NCBI GenBank assembly: GCA_947374505.1
Contig: CANCCE010000007.1
Coordinates: forward strand, 1 to 29,037
Source: Comamonadaceae bacterium
GTDB lineage: Bacteria; Pseudomonadota; Gammaproteobacteria; Burkholderiales; Burkholderiaceae_C
Direction of reading: 5' to 3'
DNA: 29,037 nt
Numbering within the stretch: position 1 is the stretch's first letter; every line of letters begins with the position of its first letter. The notes beneath the pieces are model-generated. The model was not told where the DNA came from. It ran no database searches and worked only from the letters and a program-made list of their open reading frames with translations. Below, in pieces: positions 23,959 through 29,037 of this stretch. The position numbers and the translations under genes were made by a program.

Positions 23959-24924
23959 CTAAATGTCTAACACCAAACGCGCCGATTTTGAACGCGAGCA
24001 GCAAGGCAAAAATTGATCGTTGGCGGCCTGCTCTTCAGGCGTCAAGTACATGTCCCGGTGATCGGGCACGCCCTCTATGACGCGGGTCAGGCAGGTTCCG
24101 CAGACGCCCTGTTCGCACGAGCTGAGAATCTCGACACCCGCAGCAGCCAGCGCATCCAGAATCGTCTGTTCTTTCCCCACGGTGACGATCTTTCCCGAGC
24201 TAGCCACCTGCACCTCAAAGGTTTCATCGGTGGCGACAGGCGACACATCCGCACCAAAAAACTCACAGTGCAGCTGTGCTTCGTTCCAGCCACTGCTGCG
24301 TGCGGTGTCCAAAACAGCATTCATGAAACCCTTCGGACCACAGACATACAGGTGAACGCCGGCTTCAGGCTTGGCCAGCAGTTTGGCGATGTCGAGCTTA
24401 TTTTCTGGCGTGGCATCGTCAAAATAAAACCTGACTTTAGGAGCCAGTCCGGACTCCGAGATTCGCGTCCGAAAAGCGGTGCGCACAGCAGACCGCGTGC
24501 AGTAATGCATCTCAAAATCTGCGCCCGTAGCGGTCAGCCGCTCGGCCATGCACAAAATAGGCGTCACCCCGATGCCACCCGCCAGCAGCACATGCCGCTG
24601 GGCCTCATGCGCCAGCATGAAGTGGTTTTTAGGCGCGCTGATGTGCAATGCATCGCCGACCTTGACCTGCTCGTGCATGGCTTTGGAGCCACCGCGAGAG
24701 TTGGCGTCTTTCAGCACCGCGATCTGGTAACGGTGGTTTTCACCGGAGCTGTTGCACAGCGAGTACTGGCGAACCAAGCCGTCTGGCAAGTGCACATCCA
24801 CATGCGATCCGGCAGAAAACGCCGGCAACGGTTGGCCGTCTGCGGCCACCAATTCAAAGCTGTCGATGTCCAAGGCTTCGGTATTTTTTTTGGCGACCCG
24901 AACGGTCAAAGTTGCATTCAGCAC
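23959..24924 (-). CDS. vanB: Vanillate O-demethylase reductase subunit (PDR/VanB-type ferredoxin reductase)
   Basis: Passes electrons from NAD(P)H through FMN and a plant-type [2Fe-2S] cluster to the VanA oxygenase. Domain order is clear in the 321 residues: the flavin-binding RQYSLCN at 52-58, the nucleotide-binding AGGIGVTPI around 115-123 and YVCGPKGFM around 193-201, then a C-terminal ferredoxin domain with cluster ligands Cys270, Cys275, Cys278 and Cys308. It starts with GTG; GAGGAG five bases upstream settles it. It follows vanA with a 9-base gap. On its own it could be a reductase for another Rieske oxygenase; the adjacent VanA makes the assignment good. Confidence 0.93.
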   Translation of the reverse strand: MLNATLTVRVAKKNTEALDIDSFELVAADGQPLPAFSAGSHVDVHLPDGLVRQYSLCNSSGENHRYQIAVLKDANSRGGSKAMHEQVKVGDALHISAPKNHFMLAHEAQRHVLLAGGIGVTPILCMAERLTATGADFEMHYCTRSAVRTAFRTRISESGLAPKVRFYFDDATPENKLDIAKLLAKPEAGVHLYVCGPKGFMNAVLDTARSSGWNEAQLHCEFFGADVSPVATDETFEVQVASSGKIVTVGKEQTILDALAAAGVEILSSCEQGVCGTCLTRVIEGVPDHRDMYLTPEEQAANDQFLPCCSRSKSARLVLDI

Positions 24925-24933
24925 AGTGACTCC

Positions 24934-25980
24934 TCAAGCGTTCGAGTCAGGGGTTTGGCCTTCTGCCACCAGCAGCCTGTGAATCACCTTGCGGGACTGA
25001 ATGCCGCCGGTGTCAATATTCAGCTTCAACAGTTTGCGCTGCGGCCAGGTAGTCAGGTTTTTCTGCTGGCGCTCCAGCATTTCCATGTCTTCACTGAAGA
25101 TTTTTCCTTGGCCTTCACGAATAGCAGCGGTCAAGGCCGCGTCATCCGGCTTGAACTTGCGGGCCATGCCCCAGAAATACCAAATCGACGTTTCCGTCTC
25201 GGGTGTGATGAAGTCGGTGACGATGCTGTAGACCTTGTGCTCAGCCGGTGCGTTGTAGCCGTCGTGCCCCAAGTGCGCCACGCCGACCTCGATCATCACG
25301 TTGCTGGGCGGGCTGAAGCGGCAGACCTGCCAGCGATCGACCAGCACGTCGTCAGCCAAATGGTTGCCGCGCAAAGCGAGCTTCCAAAACGGCGGTGGCT
25401 CCACAGATGACATGAAGCGACTGGTCACCACCTTGTCGCCGTCAACCGTGGTTTTGCAGGGCGTCTCGTCAATTTCCCGCTGGCCAATGCTGTTGGCGTG
25501 CACATAAGTCTCGTGGGTCAAGTCCATCAGGTTGTCGACCATCAGCCGGTAATCGCAATTGATGTGGTACATGCCACCGCCAAAAGCCCAGTCCGGGTCG
25601 CCATGCCAGTCTTGCACCGGGATGGTGCTGATGTCCGCCAGGCCCGCCTCCCCCGGCCACACCCAAATAAAACCGTAACGCTCTTCAACCGGGTAACTGC
25701 GGTTCGACGGAAAGCCTTGCACCCGCTGCCCCGGCATGCCCAAGGTCTTGCCCTCGCAGCCCATTTCCAAGCCGTGATAACCGCAAACCAATCGGCCCTC
25801 TTTGACGAATCCAAGCGACAGCGGCGCACCCCGATGCGGGCAGAAGTCTTCTAGCGCGGCCACTCGATTTTCAGGACCGCGAAAAAACACGATCCGCTCG
25901 CCGCAAATCATGCGACCCAAGGGCTTGGCCGCCAGTTCGTCAGCGGTTGCGGCCACGTACCAAGCATTTTTAGGGAACAT
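24934..25980 (-). CDS. vanA: Vanillate O-demethylase oxygenase subunit (Rieske non-heme iron)
   Basis: Oxidatively demethylates vanillate to protocatechuate and formaldehyde. The 348-residue protein has the N-terminal Rieske cluster ligands Cys47, His49, Cys66 and His69 in DFCPHRGAPLSLGF and VCGYHGLEM, followed by GKTLGMPGQRVQGFP, a segment very like known VanA. The mononuclear iron motif is D153LTHETYVH with His156 and His161. The C-terminal part (EGQGKIFSEDMEMLERQQ, LLKLNIDTGG) also matches recalled VanA sequences closely. Syringate or another methoxy-aromatic cannot be excluded. It is first in vanA-vanB-marR and divergent from a Bug receptor gene. Confidence 0.93.
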   Translation of the reverse strand: MFPKNAWYVAATADELAAKPLGRMICGERIVFFRGPENRVAALEDFCPHRGAPLSLGFVKEGRLVCGYHGLEMGCEGKTLGMPGQRVQGFPSNRSYPVEERYGFIWVWPGEAGLADISTIPVQDWHGDPDWAFGGGMYHINCDYRLMVDNLMDLTHETYVHANSIGQREIDETPCKTTVDGDKVVTSRFMSSVEPPPFWKLALRGNHLADDVLVDRWQVCRFSPPSNVMIEVGVAHLGHDGYNAPAEHKVYSIVTDFITPETETSIWYFWGMARKFKPDDAALTAAIREGQGKIFSEDMEMLERQQKNLTTWPQRKLLKLNIDTGGIQSRKVIHRLLVAEGQTPDSNA

Positions 25981-26072
25981 AAAAACCTTCTATCAACATA
26001 AATGAGATTGGCATCAACGGAGACACGGCGCAATTTGTCTCGCCAGCCGCATCAGTCACACCCTGGGAGGAA

Positions 26073-26147
26073 ATGGCATATCACGATAAGTATACGGAAC
26101 CTGGTGATGGTTTAGAGCCCGTTGATTCGCAGCTAGGGGAAGGGTAA
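26073..26147 (+). CDS. Possible small protein (24 codons) in the vanA-Bug gap
   Basis: A short frame beginning MAYHDKYTEPGDG and ending in LGEG-TAA follows GGGAGG by only two bases, a strong but rather close ribosome site. The product is hydrophilic and acidic, with no signal or membrane segment. It lies in the 247-base region between two divergent catabolic transcription units. It may be chance; there is no homology evidence. Confidence 0.22.
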   Translation: MAYHDKYTEPGDGLEPVDSQLGEG

Positions 26148-26227
26148 GTCCGAGCCCTCAATGAATGCCAATTCCACAATAATCGCAGCAACTGATCATT
26201 ACAACGACCCCGCAGCAGGCCCTCCCC

Positions 26228-27217
26228 ATGAATAGAATACACCCGCGATTTTTTGCTTTATGTCAAGGCTGTGTGTCTATTTTGGTTTTGCTTACAGCTG
26301 TTCTGGCGCATGCCCAAGACTACCCGAACAAACCTGTTCGCATCCTTGCACCTTCGGCCTCCGGAGGCGGCTTTGACCTCGTCGCACGGGTCTTGGGGGC
26401 CAAGTTGTCCGAGCAAATGGGGCGACAGTTCTTCATTGAAAACCGCTCAGGTGGCGGCACCCTGCTCGGCACGCAAACAATCGCCCGAGCACCCGCAGAT
26501 GGCTATCACATAGTGGTGGGTGGCCTGTCCAATATGGCGCTCAACATGGGCCTGTACAAACAACCTGGTTACGACCCACTGAGCGACTTCATCCCACTGC
26601 GTCTAGTGGTGTCGCATTCTTATACGCTGGTCGGACGCAATGACTTGCCCTTCAACACCGTCAAAGAAATGATGAGCTATGCCCGTGCGCACCCAGGGAA
26701 ACTTAACTTTGGCACCAGTGGGCCTGGAACGGGACAGTACATCCTGGCATCCTTGATGCGTGGTCTGGGCAAGTTAGATCTGGAACTGGTACCCTACAAA
26801 GGCGCCCAACCCGTGTACTTGGATCTGCTCGGTGGCCGTGTCGATTTGTTTTTTGACAACTCCACCACGACCCGGACTTTTCTTGAGTCTGGACAATTGA
26901 AACCGTTTGCGGTGTCCAGCCGTGAGCGTGCGCCGGATGCACCTCAAATTCCCACCTTGCTAGAGACGGGGGTGATTGACCTTGAGATGGAAACCTGGTT
27001 TGGCCTGTTTGTCCCGGCAAAGACACCGGCCGCGATTGTGGATCGGCTACGCAAAGAGATCGACATCGCCATGCAATCCCCTGACGTCCGAAAAAAATTA
27101 CAACAAGGCAGCGGTCGAATATTGCAACTCAATACGATGGAGACGGAGGCCATGCTCAAGTCTGAAGTCAGCAAATGGCCGCGACTATTGCGCACCGTCG
27201 GCATCACTCAGGAATAA
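26228..27217 (+). CDS. Bug-family tripartite tricarboxylate transporter substrate-binding protein
   Basis: A periplasmic solute receptor of 329 residues. A signal peptide ends at AHA-QDYP (cleavage after residue 29). The mature part follows the Bug pattern: YPNKPVRILAPSASGGGFDLVAR, then IENRSGGGTLLGTQTIARAPADGYH, and later the ligand-region NFGTSGPGTGQ and VPYKGAQPVYLDLLGGRVDLFFD. Bug proteins bind carboxylates, amino acids or aromatic acids, often with no cognate membrane partner nearby; no TctA or TctB gene is seen here. It heads a plus-strand run with an NTF2-like protein, an amidohydrolase and a nitroreductase, which suggests an uptake or sensing role for that pathway's substrate. Confidence 0.92.
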   Translation: MNRIHPRFFALCQGCVSILVLLTAVLAHAQDYPNKPVRILAPSASGGGFDLVARVLGAKLSEQMGRQFFIENRSGGGTLLGTQTIARAPADGYHIVVGGLSNMALNMGLYKQPGYDPLSDFIPLRLVVSHSYTLVGRNDLPFNTVKEMMSYARAHPGKLNFGTSGPGTGQYILASLMRGLGKLDLELVPYKGAQPVYLDLLGGRVDLFFDNSTTTRTFLESGQLKPFAVSSRERAPDAPQIPTLLETGVIDLEMETWFGLFVPAKTPAAIVDRLRKEIDIAMQSPDVRKKLQQGSGRILQLNTMETEAMLKSEVSKWPRLLRTVGITQE

Positions 27218-27226
27218 CGCAGCAAC

Positions 27227-27817
27227 ATGCAAAACCTGATTGAAAAATTGACCATCACCGACGTGGTTCAAAGCTGGGCCATGTACCGGGACATGGGTGA
27301 TTGGGAGCGACTTCGCAGCACAGTCCATGCCGACGCCACCATGACGGCAACTTGGTACAACGGTGGTTTTGAAGGCTTCATTGAAGCCTTGCAGGCGTCA
27401 TGGCGTAAAGGTTCTCGCTCACAGCATTTTGTGGGTTCCACCGTGGTGGATATTCAGGGTGCAAAAGCGGTTGCCCAGACACGCATGTCAATTTTGGTCA
27501 GGGGCATGCTCGACGACCAAGCAGTTGACGTCACCAGCGTGGGGCGTTTTTTTGATTGCGTTGAAAAACGTGGCGGCACGTGGCGCATTGCCAAGCGCTG
27601 CGTCATCTATGAAAAAGACCGGATGGACCCGGTCAACCCACAAGCCTCGCTGTCTCTTGATTCAACGTTACTTGAAAAATTCCCAGAAGGCTACCGTCAC
27701 TTGGCCTACCTTCAAACCAAGGCCGGGGGAGATGTCAACCCTGATTTGCCCACCGCCAGCGGCCCCGCTTTAGATCAACTTCTTGCCCAAGCAAACACTT
27801 GGCTCCATGCGTCTTGA
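27227..27817 (+). CDS. NTF2/SnoaL-like protein
   Basis: A 196-residue protein whose first 130 residues fit the NTF2-like alpha+beta cone fold: ITDVVQSWAMYRDMGDWERLRSTVHADATM, GFEGFIEALQASW, SQHFVGSTVVDI and RFFDCVEKRGGTWRIAKRCVIYEKDR. Members of the SnoaL_4 group include scaffold proteins, isomerases, hydratases and dioxygenase small subunits, so the fold does not give the reaction. The C-terminal 60 residues are probably an extra helical tail. It starts nine bases after the Bug stop and ends 15 bases before the amidohydrolase gene, so it is in the same operon. No substrate can be assigned. Confidence 0.82.
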   Translation: MQNLIEKLTITDVVQSWAMYRDMGDWERLRSTVHADATMTATWYNGGFEGFIEALQASWRKGSRSQHFVGSTVVDIQGAKAVAQTRMSILVRGMLDDQAVDVTSVGRFFDCVEKRGGTWRIAKRCVIYEKDRMDPVNPQASLSLDSTLLEKFPEGYRHLAYLQTKAGGDVNPDLPTASGPALDQLLAQANTWLHAS

Positions 27818-27832
27818 AAGGTCAACACAACG

Positions 27833-28924
27833 ATGTACGCCCACTTGAATAACTGCCATTGCGACATTGCCAACCCACCACGACGCGGCTTTCTGTCAGG
27901 CTTACTTGCCGCCGGGGCGGCATCAGCGCTGGCGGGCTGTCAAACGGGTTTGAGCAGCACTGCCAACCTGAGTCCAGGCCAGCCGCATCGCATCGACATC
28001 CATCACCATATCGTGCCACCTCGGTATGCGGCGGAGCTTAAGCGTCTGGGGGGTGGTGGAGCGCCCAGATGGTCGCCGCAAATGTCGATTGAAGACATGG
28101 ATAAAAACGGCATCGCCACGTCGGTTGTGGCGTTGATGCAGCCAGGTGCATTTTTGAGTGATGTGCCCACCGATCAACGACTGGCGCGCGAATCCAACGA
28201 GTATGCGGCGCAGATGGCCCGTGACTACCCGGGTCGATTTGGCTCCTTTGCCACCTTGCCGCTGATGGACGTGCCAGGCAGCCTGCGAGAAATTACATAC
28301 GCTTTTGACACCCTGAAAGCGGACGGTATTGGCCTGATGACAAGCTATGGCGAAAAGTACCTCGGCGACAAACATTTCTGGCCGATCTGGGAAGAGTTGA
28401 ATCGCCGTAAGGCCGTTATTTACACCCACCCATTGATGGCCGCATGCTGCCGCAATTTGGTCGACGGCTTGCCCAACTCGTCGCTGGAGTTTGCTGCCGA
28501 CACCTCCCGCACCATCGCAAGCTTGCTGTTCAGTGGCGCGGCCAATCGCTTCCCGGACATTCGCTGGATTTGGTCCCACAGCGGTGGCACCATGCCGTTT
28601 TTATGGAGCCGTTTCACCCGCCAAGAAACAGACATGAAAGACCAAGCCAAGCTGGTCTTACCCAGGGGTGTACTCGCTGAAGTCCAGAAGTTTTATTACG
28701 ACACCGCACAGGGTCATCATGAAGGTGCGATGGCCGCCTTGCGGGTGCTGGTGCCGCCATCTCAAATCTTGTTTGGCACCGACTACCCTTATCGCCCCGG
28801 TGAAGAAGTTCGCCAGGGCTTGGCAGATCGAAGTTTCACTGCTTCTGAGCGTCAAGCCATTGACCGCGGCAATGCCCTGCGACTGATGCCGCAATTGGCA
28901 CATCGCTCTACAACTCTGGCTTAA
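27833..28924 (+). CDS. Amidohydrolase-2 family protein (ACMSD-like decarboxylase/hydrolase) with TAT lipoprotein signal
   Basis: A 363-residue metal-dependent TIM-barrel enzyme of the Amidohydro_2 group, which includes ACMSD, gamma-resorcylate and 5-carboxyvanillate decarboxylases. Likely metal and catalytic residues are His57 and His59 (DIHHHI), His199 (YTHP), His249 (WSHSGG) and Asp317 (FGTDYPY). The first 36 residues are unusual: twin arginines in RRGFLSGLLAAGAASALAGC at 17-36, ending in a lipobox with Cys36, so export by TAT and lipidation are predicted. Alternatively a later start could remove this, but no Met lies between residue 2 and the barrel. AAAGG precedes the ATG at 11 bases. The substrate is unknown; an aromatic acid fits the neighbourhood. 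Confidence 0.88.
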   Translation: MYAHLNNCHCDIANPPRRGFLSGLLAAGAASALAGCQTGLSSTANLSPGQPHRIDIHHHIVPPRYAAELKRLGGGGAPRWSPQMSIEDMDKNGIATSVVALMQPGAFLSDVPTDQRLARESNEYAAQMARDYPGRFGSFATLPLMDVPGSLREITYAFDTLKADGIGLMTSYGEKYLGDKHFWPIWEELNRRKAVIYTHPLMAACCRNLVDGLPNSSLEFAADTSRTIASLLFSGAANRFPDIRWIWSHSGGTMPFLWSRFTRQETDMKDQAKLVLPRGVLAEVQKFYYDTAQGHHEGAMAALRVLVPPSQILFGTDYPYRPGEEVRQGLADRSFTASERQAIDRGNALRLMPQLAHRSTTLA

Positions 28925-28942
28925 TTAATACAAGGACTCCCC

Positions 28943-29037
28943 ATGGGTGAAGCTTTTCACATTCCAAACACGCGCAAGCCCGACTATCCGATTGATCCAC
29001 TCTTCACCACGCGCTGGTCGCCACGCGCCTTTGCCGA
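28943..29037 (+). CDS. Nitroreductase-family protein, 5' part only
   Basis: A frame of 31 codons from the ATG at 28943 runs off the right edge. The opening has DYPIDPLFTTRWSPRAF, the typical N-terminus of a nitroreductase-like flavoprotein family; the FMN-binding body lies outside the window. AAGGA about seven bases before the ATG supports the start. It follows the amidohydrolase by 18 bases and is probably the fourth gene in that operon. Confidence 0.75.
   Translation, partial: MGEAFHIPNTRKPDYPIDPLFTTRWSPRAFA

Noticed and set aside
24013..25410. Long open frame (465 codons) on the plus strand
   Set aside because: It is antisense to vanB and vanA, both strongly supported by motifs; its translation has no recognisable domain and arises from GC-rich codon use.
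1..29037. Mobile elements, CRISPR arrays, tRNA or rRNA genes
   Set aside because: Scanned by eye; no transposase or integrase frame, no regularly spaced repeats, and no cloverleaf or rRNA-like sequence was seen.

Overview
The window reads as ordinary chromosomal DNA of a betaproteobacterium, most likely family Comamonadaceae (Polaromonas/Rhodoferax-like). This rests on the aat-bpt pair, the ilvIHC/pssA/leuA block, a sigma factor gene followed by DUF3619 and DUF3106 genes, nadE-glnB, a Bug-type periplasmic receptor, and a vanAB pair close to the known VanA/VanB type. The assignment is from recalled family features; no search was run. I saw no tRNA, rRNA, CRISPR array, prophage or insertion sequence.

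Layout. 1-560 (-): 5' part of an RcnB/CigR-like exported protein, cut by the window edge. 780-3131 (+): aat and bpt (N-degron aminoacyl-transferases), then an IclR regulator. 3145-4197 (-): a PBP7-type D,D-endopeptidase. 4429-12565 (-): the branched-chain amino acid block, in transcription order ilvI, ilvH, ilvC, a terminator, pssA, a leucine leader peptide with attenuator, a type-2 leuA, then a type-1 leuA. 12886-16175 (+): sigma factor, DUF3619 membrane protein, DUF3106 exported protein, RDD membrane protein, dgkA and a LOG-family protein, mostly tightly spaced or overlapping. 16192-18260 (-): nadE then glnB. 18274-19593 (+): COG3146-type acyltransferase, followed by two small lineage-specific proteins. 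20543-23404: divergent soluble (ppa) and membrane H+-pumping (hppA) pyrophosphatases. 23465-25980 (-): vanA-vanB-marR. 26228-29037 (+): Bug receptor, NTF2-like protein, a TAT-lipoprotein amidohydrolase and the start of a nitroreductase, divergent from vanA.

How it works together. The ilv genes make the common branched-chain precursors and 2-ketoisovalerate feeds LeuA. The leader 7815-7868 carries three consecutive Leu codons and lies just before a strong hairpin, so the two leuA genes are probably controlled by leucine supply. The right end looks catabolic: VanAB would demethylate vanillate, and the divergent Bug/NTF2/amidohydrolase/nitroreductase genes may take up and process a related aromatic or carboxylate, but their substrate cannot be read from sequence.

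Most noteworthy points: the leuA attenuator, which is not in the usual gene-length range; the tandem pair of dissimilar LeuA isozymes; the sigma/DUF3619/DUF3106 set as a possible uncharacterised envelope-signalling module; and an ACMSD-like amidohydrolase that appears to be exported by TAT and lipidated.
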